In this document: positions 35,187 to 44,714 of the stretch, one piece after another
How positions within the stretch are numbered: the stretch's first letter is position 1
Layout of the letters: each line of letters opens with the position of its first letter
From: Clostridia bacterium
GTDB lineage: Bacteria > Bacillota > Clostridia > Oscillospirales > CAG-272
Assembly (NCBI GenBank): GCA_017466685.1
Contig: JAFTTS010000045.1
Location: 1 to 64,000, forward strand
Length of the DNA stretch: 64,000 nucleotides
Direction: 5' to 3'
The notes under the pieces: model-generated
Seen by the model: only the letters and a program-made list of their open reading frames with translations
Databases searched by the model: none
What the model was told of the DNA's origin: nothing
Translations under genes and position numbers: made by a program

Positions 35187-37409
35187 TTTAGCGATAAAAT
35201 GCCATACGCGGCTCTCGCCGTCACTCCACTTGCCACCGTTTGCACCGGCGATTCCGAGATTGAGTCCTGCATTCATAAGAAGCGCACCCGAATATTCACG
35301 TCCCGTTTCGGTGTCAACATATATCTTCTCGGGATCAAGTCCGCAGAGTCGAATGTAACGCGAAACAGCCACGGCGGTACGGATAACAACATACGTCAGA
35401 AGCACCTCGTTCTTGTCCTGCGATACCGATTCCCATGCGGATGCCGATATCATCGTTCCCTTGCTTTCGGTGGGATTGATGAGACGGTAATAATCACCGT
35501 TCTGAATAACGTCATAATACTTATGATAAGCCGCAACCTGTTCGCGTACAAGTGCACGTTCCTCATCGGTCAGCTTTGTCAGATCAAGCTCATAACCGAA
35601 CGAGCCCGACATTGCAACGTCGCCGCGTGTTTTAAAGGGTGTTTCTCTGCCCGTCTGGTGGTTGGGAGAAGCGGATACGTGTGCGCTCATTGCCGACGGC
35701 GGATATACGATAGACGTACCGTATTGTATTTCAAGACGCTCCATCGCATCCGTGTCATCACTAGTCCAGATCTGCGGACTGTAATAAAGCATACCGGGGT
35801 CAAAACGTCCGCCGCCACCTGCACAGTTTTCAAGAAGGAGATGCGGGAACTTATTAATAAGGCGCTCCATCAGCTCGTATACGCCGAGCACGTAACGGTG
35901 GAATACTTCCTTCTGTCTTTCGGGAGGAAGAAGCGCACTGCCAACCTCGGTAAGATTACGGTTGAAGTCCCATTTTACATATTCAATATTTGCACTGCCG
36001 AGCACCTTGCACATCTGTTCAAATATATTGTCGCGAACGTCCTGTCTTGTCATATCAAGCACATACTGCGAACGTCCGATGGACATTTCTCTGCCCTCAA
36101 CCTTGAGACACCAATCGGGATGATCCCTGTAAAGCTGACTATCGGGACAGATCATTTCCGGCTCAAACCAGATACCAAACTTGAGTCCCACGGCGTTAAC
36201 ACGGTCAACAAGAGATTTTATACCGCCGCGAAGCTTATTTTCGTTTACATACCAGTCACCGAGCGCACAGTCATCGGTGTTTCGCGTACCAAACCAGCCG
36301 TCGTCCATAACGAGCATCTCTATTCCGAGCTTTGCGGCTTCCTCTGCGATTGCAACAAGCTTATCGTCGTTAAAATCGCAGTAAGTTGCTTCCCAGTTAT
36401 TGATGATGATCGGACGCTTTGCACACTTCCAGTCACCGCGGCAGAGATTGTAACGGTAAAGCTTATGATATGTACGGCTCATTGCACCGACACCGCCGTT
36501 TGAATATACCATTACCACCTCGGGAGAGCTGAACTCCTCACCGGGTTCAAGATGCCAACCGAAGGTTTCGGGATTGATACCCATAAGTACACGCGAGGTA
36601 CGGAAGAAATCAACCTCGATCTCGACGGCAAAGTTACTCGAATAGACGAGCGAGAAGCCGTAAACCTCACCGCTTTCCTCGGTGTAACCGTCACGTGCAA
36701 GTGCAACGAACGGATTGTTATGATGGCTCGATGTTCCGCGCTTTGAATGTATACCCTGCAGACCAAACTCAAGATGACGCTTGACAAGTGTTCTCTCCTT
36801 TGCCCAGCGTCCCTGGAGATGAAGCATTTCAAAATCCATATCGGGCAGGTCAACCGTCGTCGAGTGTATACGCTCAATCTCAAATGCACTGTCCGATGTG
36901 TTCTTAACGCGGACACTTCTCGTTATCGCATCGAGATTGTTAAATGCTGTGTAAACAAGCGTAACCTCTGCTCCAGTGAGACAATCGGTGCAGACGACCT
37001 CAAGCGTATCTGCCTCGTCGTCGGTGTTTACATAGGTTGCAGGCAGTCCCTTGATACCGGGCTTGCCCTTGTATATTTTATGTGATTTGTAACGGATATC
37101 CGTCGCATTACAGCCGCTTTTACCGCGGATGGAAAGTGCGGAAATACGCATATCGCCGGCACCCTCACAGGGATATTCAAGTCTTGCTGTGTCAAGCGAC
37201 ATATACCCCTCAACATCCTCATGAGCGGTAAGTGCACTCGTTGTCGATGCTCTTATGTACTGACGCAGGTAGTCAAGATCCGCATCGGGTACGTATGCAC
37301 CGTAATAGAGATGCAGCAGAAATCCCATCGGACTTATTTTAAAAGCATACGTCGAATTCGGTGTATCAAGCTTGAAAACTTTAAGCTGTTCGTTGTAAAT
37401 AATAGACAT
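35184..37409 (-). CDS. GH36 alpha-galactosidase
   Basis: 741 residues, the usual GH36 length. N-terminal beta-supersandwich (about 1-320), then the catalytic barrel with 'VMDDGWFGTRNTDDCALGDW', 'FGIWFEPEMICPDS', nucleophile Asp in 'YVKWDFNRNLTEV' and acid/base Asp in 'IWTSDDTDAMERLEIQYGTS'. It has no signal peptide, so it cleaves imported alpha-galactosides such as raffinose or melibiose. AAGGAG precedes the ATG. No transporter or sugar regulator is directly linked, apart from the AraC gene 2 kb away. Confidence 0.95.
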   Translation of the reverse strand: MSIIYNEQLKVFKLDTPNSTYAFKISPMGFLLHLYYGAYVPDADLDYLRQYIRASTTSALTAHEDVEGYMSLDTARLEYPCEGAGDMRISALSIRGKSGCNATDIRYKSHKIYKGKPGIKGLPATYVNTDDEADTLEVVCTDCLTGAEVTLVYTAFNNLDAITRSVRVKNTSDSAFEIERIHSTTVDLPDMDFEMLHLQGRWAKERTLVKRHLEFGLQGIHSKRGTSSHHNNPFVALARDGYTEESGEVYGFSLVYSSNFAVEIEVDFFRTSRVLMGINPETFGWHLEPGEEFSSPEVVMVYSNGGVGAMSRTYHKLYRYNLCRGDWKCAKRPIIINNWEATYCDFNDDKLVAIAEEAAKLGIEMLVMDDGWFGTRNTDDCALGDWYVNENKLRGGIKSLVDRVNAVGLKFGIWFEPEMICPDSQLYRDHPDWCLKVEGREMSIGRSQYVLDMTRQDVRDNIFEQMCKVLGSANIEYVKWDFNRNLTEVGSALLPPERQKEVFHRYVLGVYELMERLINKFPHLLLENCAGGGGRFDPGMLYYSPQIWTSDDTDAMERLEIQYGTSIVYPPSAMSAHVSASPNHQTGRETPFKTRGDVAMSGSFGYELDLTKLTDEERALVREQVAAYHKYYDVIQNGDYYRLINPTESKGTMISASAWESVSQDKNEVLLTYVVIRTAVAVSRYIRLCGLDPEKIYVDTETGREYSGALLMNAGLNLGIAGANGGKWSDGESRVWHFIAK

Positions 37410-37447
37410 ATTCTTCTCCTTATGTAGGCCATTTCTTCAATAACAAC

Positions 37448-37476
37448 ATTATAACAATTCCTCACGTTAAAGTCAA
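37448..37476 (-). promoter_or_regulatory. Sigma-A promoter for the alpha-galactosidase gene
   Basis: Minus-strand TTGACT (37476-37471), 17-bp spacer, TATAAT (37453-37448), 39 bp upstream of the start codon. Confidence 0.8.
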
Positions 37477-37537
37477 GTAAAATTTGCAATTTTCTTAACG
37501 ATCTGACAATTATTAAGATTTATACATAAAATTACGC

Positions 37538-37566
37538 TTGATTTATATCTCATTTACTGTTATAAT
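37538..37566 (+). promoter_or_regulatory. Sigma-A promoter for the subtilisin pair
   Basis: TTGATT (37538-37543), 17-bp spacer, TATAAT (37561-37566), about 42 bp before the first subtilisin ATG. Confidence 0.8.
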
Positions 37567-37607
37567 AGTTTATATTATCATTTTTTGCCTTAATGAAAGG
37601 AAACCTT

Positions 37608-40600
37608 ATGAAAAAAAGATTTATCGCATCCATTCTTGCCTTGTCGCAGGTTTTTATAATGTCACACTTCCCCGTAGCTTCAGATTCTCCCGAAATCGAC
37701 GTTATTGTCGAGCTTAACCTGCCAGAGGGAGAAAATGCAGGTGAATATGCGCAAATGTGTGCCGAATACACTTCGAAGCTTATCAAGGACAGCGAGTCTG
37801 ATTACGTATACGACACCCTGCTCTGTGGTTTTCACCTTTCATTACCGGAAAGCTCACTTTCAAAGCTTGAGAAACTCAGCTTCGTTTCAGAGGTTTACAC
37901 CTGTGCCGAATACGAAATGCTCTCTTATTCCGAAAGCGAAAATGCCATGCGTTCAGCAGAGATGATCGGTTATGAAATGTCAGAGGAGCTCGGACTGACG
38001 GGCGAGGGCATAAAGATCGCAGTCATCGACTCGGGCTTTGACGTCACACATCCCGCATTCGACACAGAGGTTACGGAAACGCTCAATTTAAAAACCTACG
38101 CCGCCGTCATAGGCTCGTCACGTCTCAATGCGCTTCGTTATCTTTTAAACGCGGAAAGTCTGCGCCATAACTCCAAGATCCCGTTCAGATTCGACTATGC
38201 CGACAACGATACAGACGTCATTTCCGAAGAACTGCATGGAACTCATGTTGCCGGAATAATCGGAGCAGCACCAACCGAAGTAAGCAATATGCAGGGTATC
38301 GCGCCCGGTGCACAGTTACTTTTGATGAAGATCTTCTCCGACTCCTCGGCAACCGCAAACGATTATTCACTCATCGCCGCACTTGAGGATGCAATAAAGC
38401 TCAAAGCGGACATAATAAACCTCAGCCTCGGTCAATATTCCGGTTCAACCGATCAGAATACGATCGTCGGACTTGACAAGCTGATACAAAAAGCAGAGAG
38501 TCTCGGAACCGTGATCGTCTGCGCCGTCGGAAATGACAGCGTTTCAACCTCACTCGGTAAGCTCGCGGACGAGGAAAATGTCATATACCCTCTCGCAAGC
38601 TACACCGATTACGGTACACTCAGCTTCCCGTCAACAGCCGATTACCCACTCTCGGTCGCAAGCGTTGACAACTTTGTTCATTACGCAGATCACTTCCGTC
38701 ATACGGAAAACACAGAAATAACTCCCGAATTTACGGACACAAATGAGGCAAGCGGTGTTATCACAGGTACGTTCACCGAATATTTTGACGGCAAAACGCT
38801 CGAATACGTTGTCATCCCCGGTCTTGGCGAGGAAAAGGACTACGAAGGTCTTGATTTAAAAGGCAAGCTCGCTCTTATCGAAAGAGGAACGGTAACCTTT
38901 GCCGATAAAGTCAAAACAGCCGCAAAACACGGTGCGATCGGTGCGATCGTTTACAATAACGTCGAGGATGAATACGTCAACATGGAGCTCACGGGTGCAG
39001 GCATTCCGGCAATATTCATAAGCCGTGAGGACGGTCTTGCACTTATAAATGAAAGCGTACATAAAGTTATGTTCAGCACGGACTTCAACGTCACCTGGCA
39101 GAACGAAACCGCCGGAAAGATCTCGGATTTCTCCTCTTACGGCTGTACTCCTTCATTAACTCTCAAACCTGACATAAGCGGCGTCGGCGGAGGTGTTTTA
39201 AGCACGGTCAACGGCGGCGGATATGATGGTGCGGAGGGTACATCAATGGCGGCACCTCAAATAAGTGGAATATGCGCTCTTTACATGGAATACGAAAACA
39301 AAAGCGGCACGGTCATAAATCAGGTCAAGCGTGCCGAAAAGATCAAAACCGCACTTATGAACTCGGCTGTACTTGTCCTTCAGGAAAACGGAGTTGAATA
39401 TTCCCCTCGTGCGCAGGGTGCGGGACTTGCCAGCATCCCCTCTCTTTTGGGCCGCGAGGTCGAGATCACATATACCGCAAACGGTAAGCCCAAGGCGGAG
39501 CTTTTTGATAAGCTTGGTGAGAGCGTAACGATCGACGCCACACTCAAAAATCTCACCGATGCACCCCTTGAGCTTTCCCTCGGAGCAACACTCACAAGCG
39601 ACGGTTACACCGAGCTCGAATTTGACGGCAAAACCGATTATTACAGCACGCTTGAAGCCATAGCCGACACCGCATCAAAAATCACCTCGGGTAATAGTGG
39701 CAATCTCAACCGTTACGCCAAGGATTATTCTCCCCTCAAGGTGACTCTGGCGGCAGGCGAAAAGCGTACCGTTTCAATAACAGTAACATTCGATAAGGAT
39801 TACCATTCCTCGCTCGATGAGATCTTCACAAACGGTCACTTCGTCGAAGGCTTCATCATCTGCGAAACCGAAAACGCAACCGCATCCATGCCCTATATGG
39901 GATACCTCGGCGATTGGTGTGAAGCCCCCGTTATCGATGCGGATTTCTATGCCGGCGAAACCGAGATGTTCAACGCCACAAAAATGCTCGTCAAATACGG
40001 AGACAGCTATTCCATCGCGGGAATCAACTTCTTTGCCGAGCCCGATATCAGGGATTCAGCGGCGGTCTCATTCTCGCCGAACGGTGACGGTTATGCCGAT
40101 TCGATCCACCTTGCGGCAACCAATATAAGAAACGTCCGCAGTGCGATCTTCACCGTTAACGACTCCGAGGGCAACGTGATTGAGCGCAAGGAATATGAGT
40201 ACATAAACAAGACGAACACCAGCGAAGGAACTGTCATCTTCAAGCTCTCGTGGAAAGGCGGCGACGGTTATTATGACCGTTATAAGCTCCCCGACGGAAA
40301 GTACACCATGAATGTCACATACACTCTCGATTACGGCGAGGAGAACACGCAGTCCTATTCATATCCTTTCACGCTTGATACAACTCTTCCCGATGTTACG
40401 GACATCACATTAAACGACGATGAACTGACAATAAGTGCAGAGGATGAAAACGGAATTTACGCGATCTGCGTTTACGCAAACGAAACCGAAAAATCAGACA
40501 CCGAATTCAAAATATCTCCCATCGCAACATTCGATATCAGCGATTATGAGGGCGAGTATCTTTATTACGACGTGATCGACTATGCGTATAACGTTCGCGT

Positions 40601-40634
40601 CGGTAAAATAGACCTTGCCGAGCTCGCACAGTGA
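37608..40634 (+). CDS. S8 family subtilisin-like serine peptidase with PA domain (active)
   Basis: 1008 residues from the ATG at 37608, with GAAAGG upstream. Signal peptide (about 1-25), propeptide (about 30-120), then the S8 domain with D141 ('KIAVIDSGFDVTHPAF'), H210 ('EELHGTHVAGIIGA'), oxyanion N309 and S546 ('GGYDGAEGTSMAAP'). A protease-associated insert (about 380-490) carries 'KGKLALIERGTVTFADKV'. The C-terminal half has several Fn3-like beta modules, the arrangement of streptococcal C5a-peptidase-type cell-envelope proteinases. No LPXTG or membrane anchor is seen, so it is probably secreted or held by the C-terminal modules. Confidence 0.92.
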   Translation: MKKRFIASILALSQVFIMSHFPVASDSPEIDVIVELNLPEGENAGEYAQMCAEYTSKLIKDSESDYVYDTLLCGFHLSLPESSLSKLEKLSFVSEVYTCAEYEMLSYSESENAMRSAEMIGYEMSEELGLTGEGIKIAVIDSGFDVTHPAFDTEVTETLNLKTYAAVIGSSRLNALRYLLNAESLRHNSKIPFRFDYADNDTDVISEELHGTHVAGIIGAAPTEVSNMQGIAPGAQLLLMKIFSDSSATANDYSLIAALEDAIKLKADIINLSLGQYSGSTDQNTIVGLDKLIQKAESLGTVIVCAVGNDSVSTSLGKLADEENVIYPLASYTDYGTLSFPSTADYPLSVASVDNFVHYADHFRHTENTEITPEFTDTNEASGVITGTFTEYFDGKTLEYVVIPGLGEEKDYEGLDLKGKLALIERGTVTFADKVKTAAKHGAIGAIVYNNVEDEYVNMELTGAGIPAIFISREDGLALINESVHKVMFSTDFNVTWQNETAGKISDFSSYGCTPSLTLKPDISGVGGGVLSTVNGGGYDGAEGTSMAAPQISGICALYMEYENKSGTVINQVKRAEKIKTALMNSAVLVLQENGVEYSPRAQGAGLASIPSLLGREVEITYTANGKPKAELFDKLGESVTIDATLKNLTDAPLELSLGATLTSDGYTELEFDGKTDYYSTLEAIADTASKITSGNSGNLNRYAKDYSPLKVTLAAGEKRTVSITVTFDKDYHSSLDEIFTNGHFVEGFIICETENATASMPYMGYLGDWCEAPVIDADFYAGETEMFNATKMLVKYGDSYSIAGINFFAEPDIRDSAAVSFSPNGDGYADSIHLAATNIRNVRSAIFTVNDSEGNVIERKEYEYINKTNTSEGTVIFKLSWKGGDGYYDRYKLPDGKYTMNVTYTLDYGEENTQSYSYPFTLDTTLPDVTDITLNDDELTISAEDENGIYAICVYANETEKSDTEFKISPIATFDISDYEGEYLYYDVIDYAYNVRVGKIDLAELAQ

Positions 40635-40648
40635 CCAAGGAGGTAAAA

Positions 40649-43486
40649 ATGAGAGCAACCACATTAATATCATCAATACTCGCCTTTGCGCAGATTTCCC
40701 TCTCGGGTCCGTCAGGCACACCTGTCGAAGCATACCGCGGCGAGGACATGACGGTCGCTATTCTCGACTGCGGCTTCACTTTCACACACGAAATTTTCGC
40801 GCTCGAGGATGCTTCACCGCGTATAACCAAGGAAATTTCCGATTCTCTGCTTGCCGAAACGTCGATTGCAGATAACGAAGACGCACCCGCATCGGTTTAC
40901 GTAAATCCCAAGATCCCCTTTGCATACGACTATGGTGACAACGATTCCGATCTCTCGCAGGCAAACTATAATTACCACGGAACCGCAATGATATCAATAA
41001 CCGCAGGTAACGGAAGCTTTTCCGAGCTGAACATCCCTGCCCTGACAGGAGTCGCACCCGAAGCACAGGTTCTTGCAATGAAGGTTTATTCGGATACGCT
41101 GGGAGCGGTCACAGAGGCTGCGATGTGTGCGGCAATCGAGGATTCCATCACCCTCGGAGCGGACGTGATACTCATTGCGCTCACCGATATGTATGAGCTT
41201 GAGGAAGGTGCTTCGATTGAAAGCATCAATGCATTGATCGAAAAAGCCGAAAGCGAGGGCATCATTGTCGTAACTGCCGCCGGAAATGCTTCAAGCTACG
41301 GCACAGGCAGTATATTCGACCGTGAACTGGCGATCAGCTTTCCGACAACCGATAATCCCGACGTCGGCACGATAACCTGGCCGGGCAACATAGAATCAAC
41401 TCTCTGCGTCACAAGCGCCGTGAACAACATACTTGAAAATGACAGCTTCATTCTCTCTGACGGCAGCCGTATCCCTTATTCCGATTCAAATTCACTCTTT
41501 ACCGATATAACAAACGGAAAATCGTTCGCATCTTATTTCAATGGGCGTACACTTGAATATGTGATGACCGACGGCATCGGAACACCCGAGGAGCTTGCCG
41601 CGGCAGGTGATCTCACGGGTAAGCTTGCCGTGATAAACAGAGGCAATATCACGTTTACACAAAAGGCAGTGAACGCCGCAAGCCTCGGTGCTATCGGAGT
41701 TATCGTTGTAGATAACGTAACCGATGCATCATCAACGCTGACGATGAGCATGGACCTCACAGGCACAACGATTCCGGCAATTATCGTTTCAAAGGACGAC
41801 GGTGCGCTTCTTGCAGCCTGCAAAAACAAATCGATCACCGTAAAAGCCGGTGAAATCTTCGAAACCAAGCTTCGCGAAACACCGTCCATCGCAGAAAACA
41901 CCGCGTACGGAACCACCTCCGAGCTTGGACTCAAGCCTGACCTTGCCGCGGTAGGAACAAACGTCTGCTGTGCCGCAACCGACGGTACTTACGGCTATCT
42001 GACTTCAACAACAGCCGCTGCCGCAAGGGTTGCCGGAATGTCACTGCTTGTGAAAGAACGCTTTGCCGATGTCTTCCCGAGCATTGAAAAATCAGATCTT
42101 GTGAGCATCACAAAAGCCGCACTTGTAACATCAGCAGACCTCATGGCACCGACATATTCGCCCGCATATTCACCGCGTATCCAGGGAGGCGGAGCTGCAA
42201 ACCTCGAATCCGCAATGAACACAGGTCTGCTTCTCTTGTCGGGTGACTCATATAAAATCGAGCTTGGCGACAACAATGAACGTACACTCGATTTCGAAAT
42301 TACAGCATATAACCTTTCAAGGCTTAAGCGTACATTCAAGCTTGATGCGATCGTCGGCTCGGACGACTTCACTGAATTTCCTGCTATGCTGCTTGATTCA
42401 CCGGGCTCAAAGAATCCCCTTTCAAAGCGTCTCGGCTATGAGGCTTCAGATACGCTCTCGTTTATTTTACCGTTCACTCCCTTTAAAAATGCCGATGTTG
42501 CAGTTGAAGGCGAAAGCTCACAGCTTAACGCGGCATCAGACAATTACACTGCACACAGATTCGTTCTTGAAGCAAATTCAAGCAAGACATTCAACATCAA
42601 AATAACGCTTGACGAGGAAACCTATAACATTTACCGCGAACAGTTTGAAAACGGCTTCTTCATTGAAGGCTTCATGCGTCTTAGTGCCGGCAATGACACT
42701 GCTTCCATTCCATTTCTCGGTTTTTCGGGAGATTTCGGCGCGTCACCTTCCCTCGATGCGGATATTTACAGCGGCAAGCAGGCAATTTACGAAAACAGTT
42801 ACCTCTATCTCGATTCGGGAGAGCTACTGTCCGATCCGTACATGAACATCCTCGGTAGAACTATGGGTAATTCATCTGTTTCATACGACAAGGAGCGCAT
42901 AGTTTTCTCCCCTGTCAGTGCAGGTACAGATTCTTCCGTAATGCTTAATCTCGCACTTCTGCGTTCAGTGTACGATGTTACCGTTACGGTAAGTGACAGC
43001 AGCGGCAAGACCATCAGCACAGCAAAGCACGGTGATCTCACAAGAACCTATTACGATTATCTCTCGGAGCAGTTGATAAGTCCCAAGCTGTACATCTGGA
43101 ACGGCCGTGCCGAAGATAACTCCGTTTATATTTATCCCGAAGGCGACTATACCGTAACCGTAAGCTACCGTCCGGCAGGCTCGGAAGAAACAGACACGAT
43201 TTCATATAAGCTTTCACTTGACAGCACCGCTCCGGTCATAGAAACCGCCGAGCTCATTTCCGAGGGAGAAAAAACACTTCTGAAGCTCGAGGTCACGGAT
43301 AATTACGGCGTGGGAACGATACTTGTCTGCGACAGCGATGAGGAGAATGCTGCTTTTTCGGGCAACGGCACATATGATGTCAGCGAGCTTACGGGAAAAT
43401 ATATCTACGTTGACGTCTGTGACACAGCGCAGAATTCAACTGTCATCCGTCTTGACAATCCGAACTACACCGAATCCGACGATTGA
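40649..43486 (+). CDS. Subtilisin-like S8 protein with Ser-to-Thr active site (probable pseudoprotease)
   Basis: 945 residues from the ATG at 40649, with AAGGAGG 5 nt upstream and 14 bp after the first subtilisin. Domain order matches its neighbour: signal peptide, S8 fold with PA insert, Fn3-like modules. D40, H110 and N213 align with catalytic Asp, His and oxyanion Asn. The nucleophile region reads 'YLTSTTAAAARVAG' instead of 'GTSMAAPQISG', placing Thr455 at the catalytic Ser and losing the Pro. The propeptide is also missing: D40 sits only about 15-20 residues after the predicted signal cleavage, against about 115 in the neighbour. Both changes point to loss of proteolysis. It may bind the same substrate or assist its paralogue. 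Confidence 0.88.
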   Translation: MRATTLISSILAFAQISLSGPSGTPVEAYRGEDMTVAILDCGFTFTHEIFALEDASPRITKEISDSLLAETSIADNEDAPASVYVNPKIPFAYDYGDNDSDLSQANYNYHGTAMISITAGNGSFSELNIPALTGVAPEAQVLAMKVYSDTLGAVTEAAMCAAIEDSITLGADVILIALTDMYELEEGASIESINALIEKAESEGIIVVTAAGNASSYGTGSIFDRELAISFPTTDNPDVGTITWPGNIESTLCVTSAVNNILENDSFILSDGSRIPYSDSNSLFTDITNGKSFASYFNGRTLEYVMTDGIGTPEELAAAGDLTGKLAVINRGNITFTQKAVNAASLGAIGVIVVDNVTDASSTLTMSMDLTGTTIPAIIVSKDDGALLAACKNKSITVKAGEIFETKLRETPSIAENTAYGTTSELGLKPDLAAVGTNVCCAATDGTYGYLTSTTAAAARVAGMSLLVKERFADVFPSIEKSDLVSITKAALVTSADLMAPTYSPAYSPRIQGGGAANLESAMNTGLLLLSGDSYKIELGDNNERTLDFEITAYNLSRLKRTFKLDAIVGSDDFTEFPAMLLDSPGSKNPLSKRLGYEASDTLSFILPFTPFKNADVAVEGESSQLNAASDNYTAHRFVLEANSSKTFNIKITLDEETYNIYREQFENGFFIEGFMRLSAGNDTASIPFLGFSGDFGASPSLDADIYSGKQAIYENSYLYLDSGELLSDPYMNILGRTMGNSSVSYDKERIVFSPVSAGTDSSVMLNLALLRSVYDVTVTVSDSSGKTISTAKHGDLTRTYYDYLSEQLISPKLYIWNGRAEDNSVYIYPEGDYTVTVSYRPAGSEETDTISYKLSLDSTAPVIETAELISEGEKTLLKLEVTDNYGVGTILVCDSDEENAAFSGNGTYDVSELTGKYIYVDVCDTAQNSTVIRLDNPNYTESDD

Positions 43487-44562
43487 GCACGTTCACGGAT
43501 CACCGAAACAGCTATAGATAACCCGATCGGCAAAAATAAAAGCCCGAAAAAGCCGAACAGCTTGGTTCCGACGAACATTGCAATAAGCGTCACAAGCGGA
43601 TGCAGTCCAACCTGCCGTCCGACGATCCTCGGCTCGATTATATTGCGTATCACGGTTATTGCCGCCCATAAAACGAGCAGTCCGATGCCGTGTACCGTGC
43701 CACCTCGCAAGAGATCGATCACTGCCCACGGAACCATCACTACACCTGTTCCAACGGCAGGCAGGACATCAAGCAATGAGATCAGAAATGCATAAACCGC
43801 CGCGTTTTTCGTACCGATAACCGAAAGCCCGAAAAAGAGCTCCGCAAATGTTATCAGCATGATAAGCGCATAAGAGCGGAGATATTTTATGATTATAGTC
43901 AAAAATTTATCTCTCATATCACTCATCACCCCGACTGCTTTCTCCGGTAGTCGGGATTTTAATATGCCGAGAATGTTTTCATAATCAATAATGAAGAAAA
44001 AGCTTGATATTACCGCGAAAAAGAGTTCGATTATAAACCCCGGGACAGCCGCGGCAAAGCTTGAGATTTTTGAAAGTACACGAACAGAAATATCTGAAAC
44101 AGTCGTCCCGAGCGAGGCTTTAACGCTTTCAAACAAACCGCCGAGATCCTCTGAAAATTCACTTGTTCCCTGCCCGTCGATCCGCGAAACGATATCGTTC
44201 ACCCATTCAAATATCCCCGCGATAAAGGGTTCGATATTTTCGGAATAGATAGTCGGAAGCCTTCCCGAAAAATCGCCGATCAGAACAGTCAGCTTAACAA
44301 CGCTAAGAGCCAGAAGTATTCCAATCGTTCCATAAAAGATCAGCAAAATCAGTATTGAGGTCGGTTTTCGTTTCATGGAAAATTTATGCCCTAAAAAACG
44401 CACGATCGGACTCAGCACCGCGGCTATCACAAAACCGATAATAAACGGCAGCACAATAAAAACGGCATACTTGAGAAGAACATACAGGGTTGCTCCAATC
44501 GTCAGATAATAGAGCGCGGATATAATGAAGCTTTTCTTTTTTTCCGTATATATCCCTCCCAA
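43465..44562 (-). CDS. AI-2E family permease, YtvI-like
   Basis: About 360-365 residues with six to eight transmembrane helices. Family segments are 'YVLLKYAVFIVLPFIIGFVI' and the C-terminal 'VGLHPLVTLIAMFVGTKLFG'. Members include sodium/proton antiporters and the sporulation protein YtvI; transport substrate unknown. The 3' end overlaps the convergent pseudoprotease gene by 22 bp and ends in TAG. The start is odd: the best ribosome site, GGGAGGG, stands 6 nt before an ACG (44547), whereas the TTG at 44562 has that ribosome site inside the coding part. No in-frame ATG or GTG is close by. Confidence 0.85.
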   Translation of the reverse strand: MGGIYTEKKKSFIISALYYLTIGATLYVLLKYAVFIVLPFIIGFVIAAVLSPIVRFLGHKFSMKRKPTSILILLIFYGTIGILLALSVVKLTVLIGDFSGRLPTIYSENIEPFIAGIFEWVNDIVSRIDGQGTSEFSEDLGGLFESVKASLGTTVSDISVRVLSKISSFAAAVPGFIIELFFAVISSFFFIIDYENILGILKSRLPEKAVGVMSDMRDKFLTIIIKYLRSYALIMLITFAELFFGLSVIGTKNAAVYAFLISLLDVLPAVGTGVVMVPWAVIDLLRGGTVHGIGLLVLWAAITVIRNIIEPRIVGRQVGLHPLVTLIAMFVGTKLFGFFGLLFLPIGLSIAVSVIRERAQSSDSV

Positions 44563-44658
44563 AAAATCGTTATAGTATATTATTACTCGCAGTTAAGACG
44601 TATATTCCGATAATTAAGGTAAAAATCAAATAATATTCACAAATTGTTCAATGTTTGC

Positions 44659-44672
44659 CCACAATAGTATGG
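44659..44672. promoter_or_regulatory. Candidate BlaI-type site upstream of the foldase gene
   Basis: CCACAATAGTATGG is identical to 18465-18478 inside the blaI promoter. It overlaps a possible weak promoter (TTGTTC at 44644, TATGGT at 44668) for the foldase lipoprotein. The left TAC half-site is not conserved here. Confidence 0.4.
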
Positions 44673-44714
44673 TAATATAAAATGTGATATTAAAATATAT
44701 TCAGGAGGACTATC

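Noticed and set aside
35043-36503. 486-codon open frame antisense to coaX end and alpha-galactosidase
   Set aside because: It spans the shared terminator and the strand opposite a well-supported GH36 gene.
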